64,000 bases of DNA from [Bacillus] enclensis (GTDB lineage: Bacteria; Bacillota; Bacilli; Bacillales; Bacillaceae_B), in the NCBI RefSeq assembly GCF_001456935.1, contig NZ_KQ758482.1:410324-474323 (forward strand), written 5' to 3'. The translations under genes and the position numbers were made by a program. Below the pieces are notes generated by a model that made no database searches, was not told the origin of the DNA, and saw only the letters and a program-made list of their open reading frames with translations. Each line of letters begins with the position of its first letter. Position 1 is the first letter of the stretch. Positions 52,395 through 60,950 of the stretch are shown here, one piece after another.

Positions 52395-53216
52395 ATGGAA
52401 TTGATGTCCAAAGTAAGTGATGAAGTTCACTCTTATATCCTTGATAACGGGGAAGCATTCAACGAGAAATTGCTTTCCGAAGCTGTAAACGTATCGATTA
52501 AGATAAAAGATATCTTAGATCGAGGAAACATAGATCTATTAAAAAATGCACGAAAACTCATATCCTATGTCCTTGAACAAAAGGATGAAGAATTAACTTC
52601 TTTTGCAGAACAGGAAGGTATTGCATGGGCGACTTATTCTTTAACACTATCCTTAAAATTGGAATGGGTACAAGCTATAAGAAGAACCTTGTGGCAGTTA
52701 ATACACGACCTGGAATCCAATAAGAAGATCACGGATACCCGAGATGACTTTTTTGATATGGAGAAATACGTTAACGATCGGATTGACCAGTTCCTCAACA
52801 GCTTTTTTATAAGTTATTCTTCATATAAAGATGAAATGCTGCACAAACAAAGGGAGATTGTCGAACATTTATCTGTCCCCATCATTCCTGTAAGGGAAAA
52901 TGTTTCCGTCTTGCCTCTGATCGGATCGATGGATTCATATCGTATGCAAATCATTGAGGAGAAGGTTTTCAATGAAATTTCCACATCACGAATCCAATCT
53001 CTTATTATCGATTTATCAGGTATGGCCTTAATGGAAATTGATGTTATCGATGAATTCGAGAAAATTTTAGCCGGTCTATCAATGATGGGATGCAGAGCGA
53101 TCCTTACCGGTTTACGACCAGATCTCGTTAAGAGAATGGTTCATTCAGGAATCCGCTTTGACAAGGATATCGACACAAGAGGAACGCTTCAGGAAACCTT
53201 GAGGGAATACCTATAG
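52395..53216 (+). CDS. RsbR-type stressosome STAS protein with altered phosphosites
   Basis: A 273-residue RsbR paralogue: N-terminal helical globin-like sensor domain (residues 1-150), linker EMLHKQREIVEHLSVPIIPV and a C-terminal STAS domain (SVLPLIGSMDSYRMQIIEEK to GTLQETLREYL). At the two positions where RsbRA carries phospho-threonines (34 residues apart) this protein has Ser181 (MDS) and Ile215 (LMEI); the second site cannot be phosphorylated. GGGGGAG precedes the ATG and a sigma-B-like promoter lies upstream, suggesting feedback within the general stress response. Which paralogue it is (RsbRB/RC/RD type) cannot be said. Confidence 0.85.
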   Translation: MELMSKVSDEVHSYILDNGEAFNEKLLSEAVNVSIKIKDILDRGNIDLLKNARKLISYVLEQKDEELTSFAEQEGIAWATYSLTLSLKLEWVQAIRRTLWQLIHDLESNKKITDTRDDFFDMEKYVNDRIDQFLNSFFISYSSYKDEMLHKQREIVEHLSVPIIPVRENVSVLPLIGSMDSYRMQIIEEKVFNEISTSRIQSLIIDLSGMALMEIDVIDEFEKILAGLSMMGCRAILTGLRPDLVKRMVHSGIRFDKDIDTRGTLQETLREYL

Positions 53217-53337
53217 AAATAAGGACTATTTTTATAATCTCATGTTATTCTACTAGCCATTGCAATATCTAACCGCGTATCAATAAACATTGCATAATCA
53301 ATAAGTTTGCTTGTTTCGGGGTATGTCCCCCGCCGCA

Positions 53338-53372
53338 ACAGGCCCCCGTATTCATTGAACATGGGGGCCTGT
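53338..53372. terminator. terminator after the RsbR-like gene
   Basis: ACAGGCCCCCGT and ATGGGGGCCTGTTT around a 10-base loop; possibly shared with the convergent germination operon. Confidence 0.8.
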
Positions 53373-53539
53373 TTGATGCTGAGCATGGATTGCTAATCCA
53401 TATACTAAAGCGTTCTGCCAGGAAGCCTTTGATTTGTTTGCTCTTTGGGAAGGGAATAATACTTAAGTGGCCAAAGTACGGTAAGTGTTTGTTTTAAATA
53501 TAAAAGGCGTGCATGTCATTTTCACCTTCACCCTTCCCC

Positions 53540-54643
53540 CTAAAACGAACTTTCCTTCTTCCTATTTCTCAAAAACGCAACCAGCAGAAGAATTATCGGA
53601 ACAATCACTAAGAGAGGCAGATGCAGGACAAACATGGCTATCTCTAATCCTTCATGGATATGTTCTTGGAAATTGCTCGCAATTGTCATCGACATAAATA
53701 AAACGACAAGCCCCAAAGGATAGCAAAGTCGTGAAGGCGATTTAACCTTAAATAAACTGGCAGATCCTATGACAGCTGCATAAAACAGTATGCTTATCTT
53801 AAAGAAAATCCCAATCACCAAGGCAAGCATGAAAAACACATCCAGGCGTTCCAGGAAATCAGCTACCTGGATAGTTTGAACCGTACTGAGAAGCGGAAAT
53901 TGGGAACGTGCAGTCAGGTCTACACCAAGCACGCTAATGTTAATGAGCATCGTAAGAATCAAATTGATTCCACTTAATCCTGTTGCACAAAACATCGTCA
54001 GCCTTACCTTCTTGGGATTGTTCAAATACGGCAATATCATGGTGAATACAAACACTTCTGCAAAGGGGAAATATAAGGTTTGAGTAAATACCACCTTCAG
54101 GACAGGGACAATTCCTTCTTCAAGTACGGGTTGTAAGTTGGTCATATCGATTAAACCAGAACTCACAATCAATATAAACCCAATGACCGAAAGCATAAAC
54201 ATAAGGATAAAAAGCAGTTCTCCCGATCTCGCGATGACCTCGATCCCTTTTCGCACCATATAGATAATGACCAGTATTAACAATGCATTTGCAATGAACA
54301 GCGGAGTTTCAGGATAGGCAAAGGTTAACAGCATTTCACCAAAATCGCGAAGGATCCTGGAGGCGTCATACATAAAGTAAAAAAGATAAAGAAAGGCAAG
54401 TACGCTTCCTATCGCTTTTCCCAGAATTTTTTGCATGTACTCGGTGGGCAAAAGATCAGGATAATACCAATAAAGTTGATGATAGACGAGTAAAAGAACA
54501 AAACTGACTGCCATTCCCAGCAGAATGGCTAACCAGGCATCCTGTTTTGCGTCTATCGCAAGAGGTACTAGCAAAGCACTCCCCAGTTCAAACAGAACCA
54601 TTAAGATAAAGAGCTGGCTGGCACTGATTTTTGCTTTCTCCAC
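53540..54643 (-). CDS. GerAB-family spore germinant receptor permease subunit
   Basis: A 367-residue membrane protein with ten hydrophobic spans of the amino-acid permease-like GerAB family (KISASQLFILMVLFELGSAL; ARILRDFGEMLLTFAYPETP region; FPFAEVFVFTMILPYLN). It forms the ligand-binding B subunit in the inner spore membrane together with the A and C subunits encoded upstream. Last gene of the operon, 21 bases after the C subunit gene. Confidence 0.93.
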   Translation of the reverse strand: MEKAKISASQLFILMVLFELGSALLVPLAIDAKQDAWLAILLGMAVSFVLLLVYHQLYWYYPDLLPTEYMQKILGKAIGSVLAFLYLFYFMYDASRILRDFGEMLLTFAYPETPLFIANALLILVIIYMVRKGIEVIARSGELLFILMFMLSVIGFILIVSSGLIDMTNLQPVLEEGIVPVLKVVFTQTLYFPFAEVFVFTMILPYLNNPKKVRLTMFCATGLSGINLILTMLINISVLGVDLTARSQFPLLSTVQTIQVADFLERLDVFFMLALVIGIFFKISILFYAAVIGSASLFKVKSPSRLCYPLGLVVLFMSMTIASNFQEHIHEGLEIAMFVLHLPLLVIVPIILLLVAFLRNRKKESSF

Positions 54644-54664
54644 TCTGCTGGTACCTCCTTTTCA

Positions 54665-55891
54665 TCACTGCTGGTTTTCTTCTATAGTTGATAGAAACGA
54701 TTTATTTCTTAAACCGGCACGACGGATGTAAGCTTCGACGGTAATATCCACATTCAATTCTGGAAAATATACCTCGTTCCACATCGGTTTTAGCCGCTGC
54801 CAGTCACTTGGACTTTTACGGCGGATGACATCTCCAAACTCAAAGATATCCGCTTTATTTGTTTGAGCTTGTTCAATCGCTTGTTTTATTTCTTTTTTAA
54901 CCTCTTTTGCCAATTCTTTTTCCATTTTTGAAATAACCTTCACATCTGTTATATCCACAGGGACATTATTCATTTCCCCTATGCCTCCTTCCACGCGTGT
55001 ATGAATAGAGATAGAGGGGCGGCCATTCTTTACGTGCGCTGATACATCCGTTTTTTGACGGACAGTTTGGTAGGAGATGGCATCTTTCTTTCCCTTCCAA
55101 TCAATGTTGATGTTTGTCCCTTGGATTTTATCCAGAATCCAAATCGTTCCTCTGGCATTTCTTCCATACAGCCAATCGACTAATTTGCCTTCTTTCAGAA
55201 TGGCGATACCACTGGCTTGAAGGGTAGCTTCAGGCTCACTTTCCTGAAGGTTCTCTAAACTGCTGGCATGCTTGGAATCTCCTGAAAGACGAAACCCTGA
55301 TACCACGGTATCGCCATTCAGGGATTGAAGGCCCTTCATCACGTCCTGCACCGATGTTTTAATGTTTTTCCCCCCAATCTTTTGGGTGAATTCCAGTGTT
55401 TTAAGCACCTTATTTGCAGGAATCTTATCAACGGGGGTTAATGCCTTCACAAGCTCTTCTGCAGTTGACTGATGGGTAATCACCATCGTTGTGGTGATTC
55501 GAAATTCATGATCCCGGTCGATCGCATCGATGATCGGAGCCAATCCTTCGTCTTGTGCCAGGTTCTCCCCGACAACCACCAGGTTTGTATGTGCATAATA
55601 TAATCTTCGGGATATCTTGCTGGATGCAGTCCTGCTTGCTTCCACCAAATTATTACCTGTAGCCGAATAAATGGTAACAGGCGGGCTTTGTGGACCACTC
55701 CCGCGTATGCCTCCAGCCACATTCCCAGGATTGATAATTTGAAGTGTCACGGCATATTTCCCGTCTTCTGATTTATCTACTCCCATAGCCGCCACAATCG
55801 CAAGATCAGTTAACTCTTTTTTGCTCCAGCAACCTGAGAGCAAGACGGGGATTGTCACCAATATTATAAGAAAAAACAGCCTACGCTTCAT
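54665..55891 (-). CDS. GerAC-family spore germinant receptor lipoprotein
   Basis: About 408 residues from the ATG at 55891 (longer frames exist but MKRRLFFLIILVTIPVLLSG with lipobox L-S-G-C is the natural signal peptide). Typical Ger(x)C start CWSKKELTDLAIVAAMGVDK and the C-terminal part with WYLYP-like W-N-E-V-Y-F-P-E-L replaced near PMWNEVYFPELNVDITVEAY. Start overlaps the end of the A subunit gene by about 11 bases. Anchored to the outer face of the inner spore membrane. Confidence 0.92.
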   Translation of the reverse strand: MKRRLFFLIILVTIPVLLSGCWSKKELTDLAIVAAMGVDKSEDGKYAVTLQIINPGNVAGGIRGSGPQSPPVTIYSATGNNLVEASRTASSKISRRLYYAHTNLVVVGENLAQDEGLAPIIDAIDRDHEFRITTTMVITHQSTAEELVKALTPVDKIPANKVLKTLEFTQKIGGKNIKTSVQDVMKGLQSLNGDTVVSGFRLSGDSKHASSLENLQESEPEATLQASGIAILKEGKLVDWLYGRNARGTIWILDKIQGTNINIDWKGKKDAISYQTVRQKTDVSAHVKNGRPSISIHTRVEGGIGEMNNVPVDITDVKVISKMEKELAKEVKKEIKQAIEQAQTNKADIFEFGDVIRRKSPSDWQRLKPMWNEVYFPELNVDITVEAYIRRAGLRNKSFLSTIEENQQ

Positions 55892-57503
55892 TACTGCCAC
55901 CTTCTTTAAAATCACGATTGACCATACCGCGGGATGCAGGAGGCTGAGGGTGCTGACTCTTCCCTTCCCGCCGGGTATTCGCACTAATTAAGCGTGGTCT
56001 TTGTCTTAGTGTCCACCATGGCAGCCTTATGAATGTGTCTCCATTATTCAACGGTATAAAAGGAGCAAACGGGGCCATATAGGGAACTCCAAATGAACGT
56101 AAGCCGCTTAAATGGACGACCATCATCAAGAGGATTAATATGATGCCGTAGAAACCGAATGTGGCTGCACCGATCATAAACAAAAACCGCAGCAACCGGA
56201 CTGAAATGGCCATATCAAAGGATGGAGTGGCAAAACTGGCAATCGCCGTGATCGATACGATAATGACCATAGCAGGTGATACAATGCTCGCTTGGACAGC
56301 TGCCTGCCCGATCACAAGGGCACCGACAATGGAAACAGCCGAACCAATCGCTTTAGGCAGACGGATCCCGGCTTCCCTTAAGATTTCAAATGTTAGTTCC
56401 ATAAGAAGAGCTTCCACGAATGCGGGAAAAGGCACGGCTTCCCGCTGAGCCGCAATGGCCACTATGAGTGTTGTGGGCACCATTTCCTGGTGGAAGGTGG
56501 TGACTGCCACAAAGGAAGCAGGCGCAATAAGCGAAATGAAAAACATCAAAATACGCAAAAGGCGGATTGATGTCGCAATATCATAACGTACATAATAATC
56601 CTCTGCCGATTGGAAAAATTGAATAAACACAGCAGGTGCAATCAGCACAAATGGCGTTCCATCAACAAAAATGGCGATCCTTCCCTCAAACAGATTCCCG
56701 GCCACCACATCAGGTCTTTCGGTGTTAAAAATAGTCGGAAAAGGCGTCATGGTTTGGTCTTCAATTAATTGTTCGATATAGCCTGATTCTAAAATGCTGT
56801 CAATGTCAATCTTGTTTATTCGCTGACGGACCTCGTCAACCACTTGATCATTGGCAATGCCGTTTATGTACATAAGCGTCACATCTGTTTTGGTCACGCG
56901 GCCAACTTTAAAGGACTCCATCCATAGATCGGGAGTCTTAATAATGCGGCGCACCATGGATGTATTCGTCGCAATCGACTCTGTAAACGCCCCTTTTGGA
57001 CCGCGGACCACCATCTGCGTGGTGGATTCTGAAATGGAACGTTTTTCTCCGCCTTGCGTGGATGCACTCAAAGCCTTAGCGATTCCATCTACGAGGATAA
57101 GGGTATCCCCTGCCATTAAGGATAAAAACAGCTCATCCCAGGTATTGGAGGCAGACACATTACCAACCGTCATCATGTCTTCAGAGATCCGATCCAACGC
57201 ATCCTCCTGAATCAATTTCTCTTTCTCATCATCTTTCATCATCGATTGAAGTAGGAACTCTTGAATCGATTGATTGTCTACGATGCCTTCGATATACACA
57301 ATGGCTGTTTTAATATCGGAGTTTCTCCCCAATTTCAATTGACGAACGACGACGTCTGAGCTGTTCCCCGTCTTCTCTCGAATGATGGCAAGGTTGGCTG
57401 ATAATGACTCTTGTATATGGTCATCAGAGTGAACTGCAGCTTGATTTTCAGCATCCTGCTGCTTGTTCTTTTTTGATTTTCGACCTTTAATGTACGAAGG
57501 CAT
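55881..57503 (-). CDS. GerAA-family spore germinant receptor subunit
   Basis: 540 residues from the ATG at 57503 (MPSYIKGRKSKKNKQQDAEN), with GAAGGGTG upstream. Soluble N-terminal domain, the conserved GKIALFVDG-like FEGRIAIFVDGTPFVLIAP and FFQSAEDYYVRYDIAT, then four to five membrane segments with AQREAVPFPAFVEALLMELT and EAGIRLPKAIGSAVSIVGAL, and a short basic tail. First gene of the A-C-B operon. Order A-C-B is common for GerA-type loci. Ligand unknown. Confidence 0.93.
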   Translation of the reverse strand: MPSYIKGRKSKKNKQQDAENQAAVHSDDHIQESLSANLAIIREKTGNSSDVVVRQLKLGRNSDIKTAIVYIEGIVDNQSIQEFLLQSMMKDDEKEKLIQEDALDRISEDMMTVGNVSASNTWDELFLSLMAGDTLILVDGIAKALSASTQGGEKRSISESTTQMVVRGPKGAFTESIATNTSMVRRIIKTPDLWMESFKVGRVTKTDVTLMYINGIANDQVVDEVRQRINKIDIDSILESGYIEQLIEDQTMTPFPTIFNTERPDVVAGNLFEGRIAIFVDGTPFVLIAPAVFIQFFQSAEDYYVRYDIATSIRLLRILMFFISLIAPASFVAVTTFHQEMVPTTLIVAIAAQREAVPFPAFVEALLMELTFEILREAGIRLPKAIGSAVSIVGALVIGQAAVQASIVSPAMVIIVSITAIASFATPSFDMAISVRLLRFLFMIGAATFGFYGIILILLMMVVHLSGLRSFGVPYMAPFAPFIPLNNGDTFIRLPWWTLRQRPRLISANTRREGKSQHPQPPASRGMVNRDFKEGGSNEA

Positions 57504-57554
57504 ATCATCAGGCACCCTTCTTTTATTTTTTATTACTTTAACCCTATACGGGGT

Positions 57555-57583
57555 TATTATGTAATTTTTAACAAAAGATATCA
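57555..57583 (-). promoter_or_regulatory. candidate sigma-G promoter of the germination operon
   Basis: CATAATA (57561-57555) matches the sigma-G -10 element well; TGATAT (57583-57578) 16 bases upstream is a partial -35 match. About 50 bases before the gerA-type start. Confidence 0.45.
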
Positions 57584-57634
57584 CTGTATGATACGGGAAC
57601 AATAAGAAAACCTAGAAGGAGGAGAGTGATCTGT

Positions 57635-57859
57635 ATGAAAATCATGGGTATTTCCCTTTTGATGTTAGGATGTTTAATGGCTTTTTCCCTAAGTATCGAT
57701 ATTCTCCAAGGGTTTGATTTTTCGCATGCCTTGCAAAATACTGTCAGTCCATTTCGGGTAATGGAAGTTATCGAATTATTCGTCCTCTATTTCCTTCTGT
57801 TTCTATATTTCGCTGAGTCAGCCTATTATTTTATAAAGAGACGAAATGAAAACAAATAG
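57635..57859 (+). CDS. small membrane protein divergent from the germination operon
   Basis: About 74 residues from the ATG at 57635, GGAGGAG upstream. Two hydrophobic segments (ISLLMLGCLMAFSLSIDILQ and FVLYFLLFLYFAESAYYFIK) and a basic tail KRRNENK. No family recognised. It may be expressed in the spore with the receptor, but that is only suggested by its place. Confidence 0.6.
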   Translation: MKIMGISLLMLGCLMAFSLSIDILQGFDFSHALQNTVSPFRVMEVIELFVLYFLLFLYFAESAYYFIKRRNENK

Positions 57860-57965
57860 ATCATTACAGTTATGAGTTTTTTAGATCGTTGGAACGCAAG
57901 CAATAATTACGAGTATGAGGGTGCCGCTGGACAAACCTGCTGAGAGCAAGAAACTTCAAAAAAAA

Positions 57966-58001
57966 CGCAACCGGTCTCACATAACCGTCTGCGTTCCTTC
58001 A
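57966..58001 (-). terminator. terminator after the DUF2089/SHOCT-like operon
   Basis: Minus strand AACGCAGACGGTTATGTGAG then ACCGGTTGCGTTTTTTTT: imperfect stem with a T8 run right after the stop at 58003. Confidence 0.75.
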
Positions 58002-58002
58002 A

Positions 58003-58284
58003 TTACAGCCTGATCACAACCTCCGTCCCATCCTTCGCCTTCACATCCACAAGCACAAGCCCCCTATGCTTTTTCAGTTCCCTATAGACGGGCTTCAACG
58101 CTTTTCTGTCGATGTCCATGATCGTAAAGTCCAGCTGCTTTTTCTTAAAATGCTCTTTCGTCCAATGATGGAGGCGTTGGTGAAAAAACTTGGAGGATAG
58201 GATGGATATACCGACGTTCAAGATGGCATATGGAATCGGGATGGTGAACCGGGTGTCGTTTGATTTCACTTTTATATGCAGCAT
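58003..58284 (-). CDS. hypothetical protein of the DUF2089/SHOCT-like operon
   Basis: A 93-residue protein: HIKVKSNDTRFTIPIPYAIL then an amphipathic helical part and DVKAKDGTEVVIRL at the end. Its first strand and last strand resemble those of the protein encoded just upstream (DIVDVKSANGDTVSVIIE-like ending), so it looks like a shortened relative. The spacing of 10 bases shows co-transcription with the two genes upstream. Function unknown. Confidence 0.65.
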   Translation of the reverse strand: MLHIKVKSNDTRFTIPIPYAILNVGISILSSKFFHQRLHHWTKEHFKKKQLDFTIMDIDRKALKPVYRELKKHRGLVLVDVKAKDGTEVVIRL

Positions 58285-58294
58285 CGGCAGTTCC

Positions 58295-58684
58295 CTATTC
58301 GATGATGACGGAAACGGTATCTCCGTTTGCCGATTTCACATCGACAATCGGGCCTTCCAGTTCATTCTCGATGGCTTCCGTGATCAGGTTGATGTCGATA
58401 TCCTTTACATATTTCTCGGATTGCGGGATGCCCGCTGCAATGCTGTGTCCTGCCTTCAAGACCGCCTTGATCAACTTGATCGGCAGATTGGCTGCGACGT
58501 TGTCACCTTCGGCTGATACGACACGGACTTTCAGCGTCTTGTCTGCATAAGCTGCCGGCTTTTCTGCCACCCTGACACCAGTCGCTTCCTTCTCTTTCAA
58601 CACAGTGATCAGTTCGGCCCCCTTCGCCGCGTCGATTTTCCCATCCTGCACCATCGTCAACACTCTCGTGATTTCCTCATTCAT
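58295..58684 (-). CDS. SHOCT-like domain protein (YvlB-like)
   Basis: A 129-residue protein. The N-terminal helix pair (TRVLTMVQDGKIDAAKGAEL ITVL) is a SHOCT-like oligomerisation motif; the rest contains KTLKVRVVSAEGDNVAANLP and PIVDVKSANGDTVSVIIE, strands seen in YvlB-type proteins. In Bacillaceae such proteins sit with small regulators in membrane-stress operons. Preceded by the DUF2089 gene (12 bases). Confidence 0.7.
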   Translation of the reverse strand: MNEEITRVLTMVQDGKIDAAKGAELITVLKEKEATGVRVAEKPAAYADKTLKVRVVSAEGDNVAANLPIKLIKAVLKAGHSIAAGIPQSEKYVKDIDINLITEAIENELEGPIVDVKSANGDTVSVIIE

Positions 58685-58696
58685 GGAACGTTCCCC

Positions 58697-59062
58697 CTAT
58701 TCGTTTTTTAAAAGCTTAATGGCTTCCTCCGGAGTGATTTCGCCATTCTCGAGCATCGTGACAACCTTCTTCTCGTCAACATCGTTTTTCTTCTTCTCTA
58801 CATAACCAAGAGATGAAATGATGTCAGTCAGCTTGCCCCGGACCGTCGGATACGAAATCCCCAGCTCCTTCTCAACTTCCTTGATATTCCCCCTGCACAT
58901 CAAAAACACTTCCACAAAATGAAGCTGATCCGGCGACAACGACGCCAGCTTCGATAACTCAAACTCATTTTCAATCGTCGTCTGACAATGAGAACACTGA
59001 AGCTTTGTAATCTTCATCGTTTCACTGCAGACCGGACAATTCGTAATTACTTTATAAGCCAT
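58697..59062 (-). CDS. DUF2089 zinc-ribbon/HTH regulator-like protein
   Basis: A 121-residue DUF2089 protein. N-terminal zinc ribbon (CPVCSETMKITKLQCSHCQT: two C-x2-C pairs), then an HTH-like part (MCRGNIKEVEKELGISYPTV RGKL) and a C-terminal SHOCT-like helix pair (VVTMLENGEITPEEAIKLLK) that matches the start of the next protein. Probably a small transcription regulator of its own operon. First gene of three; an AT-rich 230-base region lies upstream. Confidence 0.8.
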   Translation of the reverse strand: MAYKVITNCPVCSETMKITKLQCSHCQTTIENEFELSKLASLSPDQLHFVEVFLMCRGNIKEVEKELGISYPTVRGKLTDIISSLGYVEKKKNDVDEKKVVTMLENGEITPEEAIKLLKNE

Positions 59063-59293
59063 AATGAAAGTCCTTTCTTTTATTTGTCTTGATTATATAT
59101 CAATAAACAAAATATGTAAATGACAAAAATTAATATTATTAATATTTTTATTAAAATAATTAATTTTATAATTAAATAATTTAATGTTCCCTTAAAATAT
59201 AATCACTTTTTTATCAAGACACCCTTTTCAGGAATATTTTTTTAATTTAAGCAAAAAATAATAAGTAACATACATAGAAAGAGGCGTATTTAC

Positions 59294-59485
59294 ATGAAAA
59301 AATCTCTGCCTACCATCGTATTAATGATCACGTGCACACTTGTTCACTTATATTTCACGCATCTGGGTCAAGAAATGAACCGGAAACGCTTTATCATAAG
59401 CGGCATCGCGTTAACTTTCTTTGGGAGTATATATTCAACTCTGCAAACCATGTTCATTATAAAAGCTGGCAGAAAGAGGACATAG
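59294..59485 (+). CDS. small membrane protein
   Basis: 63 residues with two hydrophobic spans (LPTIVLMITCTLVHLYFTHL and FIISGIALTFFGSIYSTLQT) and a basic tail. AGAGGCG-type ribosome site eleven bases upstream. No family recognised. Confidence 0.5.
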   Translation: MKKSLPTIVLMITCTLVHLYFTHLGQEMNRKRFIISGIALTFFGSIYSTLQTMFIIKAGRKRT

Positions 59486-59577
59486 AAAAGATAAGCAGCC
59501 TATACCCCAAATTTAATGAAGGGAATACAGGCTGCAAAGTTAACTCAAGATGAAGAAATGCCATCCACTGTCACGAA

Positions 59578-59636
59578 ACGGGGCCTGTCCCCCGGCACAC
59601 TAACGCTTTCATGTGCCGGGGGTCAGACCCCAAATC
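59578..59636. repeat. intergenic dyad repeat, family A copy 5
   Basis: GGGGCCTGTCCCCCGGCACA, 11-base loop with CTAACGC, then TGTGCCGGGGGTCAGACCCC. The longest stem of the family, with CCCCCGGCAC pairing with GTGCCGGGGG. Adjacent to the DinB gene end. Confidence 0.7.
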
Positions 59637-59639
59637 CAA

Positions 59640-60149
59640 TTATAAGTATTTATCCCGAATCACGTTCAAATGGTGCAACTCGTGCCCGGCAATGCCATAT
59701 GCAATGATATCTACCGAAACCGGGCTGTTCATGACAGTTCCACTGCGAACCCACGCTTCATCATCAATGGTTGAAATAAGGCTTAACGTATTAGCGCGCA
59801 CCGCGTCCAAACCAGCCAGTAACTGCTCCCAGGATAATTTGTTGAAGTTCGCCGCAGAGACGTATTGATCCTGTTCCATTGCTGGCAGTGGTTCACTTTC
59901 ATTTCGTGCAATGGCCAGCATTCGATACGACATCACACGCTCCGAGTCGGTCATATGCCCAACCACTTCTTTTAACGTCCATTTCCCTGGTGCGTACGCC
60001 TTCCCTGCTGACTCCTCTGACACGCCGCTTAAGAGGGAAATCGTCTTAGTCCGTTGCTTACTAAGTATTTCTTCAATATCTCCATCTGGCACAAGACTAA
60101 CATACCTATCATGTTCTGGATTTTCAATACATAATGGTCGAGGACGCAC
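59640..60149 (-). CDS. DinB-family protein
   Basis: A 169-residue DinB/YfiT-like four-helix bundle: GKWTLKEVVGHMTDSERVMS (first His), NKLSWEQLLAGLDAVRANTL and IIAYGIAGHELHHLNVIRDK (two further His), together a metal site. Members act as metal-dependent hydrolases or thiol transferases; the substrate here is unknown. Single gene. Confidence 0.88.
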   Translation of the reverse strand: MRPRPLCIENPEHDRYVSLVPDGDIEEILSKQRTKTISLLSGVSEESAGKAYAPGKWTLKEVVGHMTDSERVMSYRMLAIARNESEPLPAMEQDQYVSAANFNKLSWEQLLAGLDAVRANTLSLISTIDDEAWVRSGTVMNSPVSVDIIAYGIAGHELHHLNVIRDKYL

Positions 60150-60345
60150 ATGAATCCTCCTTATTGGAATAGTTAATTATACTTCTAGTCTACTATTCGA
60201 CTGTCACCAAGATATTTCCTTTACTTATGATCTTTACCCCATAATAATTCCAAATTAAAAACATTATTATCTCTGTACAACTGATTTATGCAGCTAGTAA
60301 TGGGTTCATTCACTTTTCTTCCCCTAAGCTTCCCTATAACTATAA

Positions 60346-60380
60346 AAAAAGCTGAAGATCATCTGCCTGATCTTCAGCTA
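60346..60380 (-). terminator. terminator after the DUF2750 gene
   Basis: Minus strand AGCTGAAGATCA-ggcaga-TGATCTTCAGCTTTTTTT: perfect 12-base stem and T run. Confidence 0.9.
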
Positions 60381-60403
60381 TAGCGCCCGTTAATGGAACA
60401 ACT

Positions 60404-60769
60404 TCACTTTTTACTTTGCTCATATCTAATTCGTTCAAGCACTTCATTTGGCTTTATGTCATAACCTGTTGCTCTTTTTCCACTCCAATTAACGCCAACA
60501 TATAAACTGTCCTTCTCTAATCCATTTAACCATCTATTAATAAAATCTTCTAATGAAATTTCGTGTGGTTGAAAATTACTAAATGTCGGTACATTTTTGA
60601 TGACTTTCTCTGCTCTCGACTTCAATGACCAAAAAGGGATTGATGTTTGACCATTGATATTTGTCGTGCTTGGAAACCCTTGTTCATCTTTTATCGCCCA
60701 CACTTTTCTACATTTTAATATTTCTTCTATAAAAGCATAATATTGTGCTGATGATTGGCTCATTTTCAC
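60404..60769 (-). CDS. DUF2750 domain protein
   Basis: A 121-residue DUF2750 protein (VWAIKDEQGFPSTTNINGQT; PFWSLKSRAEKVIKNVPTFS; VNWSGKRATGYDIKPNEVLE). Family proteins are common single accessory genes in Firmicutes and Proteobacteria; no function is known. Flanked by a terminator and a family C repeat. Confidence 0.85.
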   Translation of the reverse strand: MKMSQSSAQYYAFIEEILKCRKVWAIKDEQGFPSTTNINGQTSIPFWSLKSRAEKVIKNVPTFSNFQPHEISLEDFINRWLNGLEKDSLYVGVNWSGKRATGYDIKPNEVLERIRYEQSKK

Positions 60770-60824
60770 ATTCCCTCAAAGTTTTAATTTAGAATATATT
60801 TTCCACTTTCCTTCTTCAAGTATT

Positions 60825-60879
60825 CTGCCCTTTACTTGAACAAAGGGCGGCTGCTTGTTCAGCAAACGCCCCCTTTAGT
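60825..60879. repeat. intergenic palindromic repeat, family C copy 1
   Basis: Plus strand CTTGAACAAAGGGCGGCTGC, TTGTTCAGCAAACGCCCCCTTT: arms AAAGGGCG and CGCCCCCTTT around GCTTGTTCAGC. Copies at 61881 and 63511. Confidence 0.8.
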
Positions 60880-60950
60880 TTAAGTGCATGGTTTCACAAA
60901 GTTAGGTTTATTATAGAAATGCTGCCCGATTAGAGGTCATAAGAAATATC

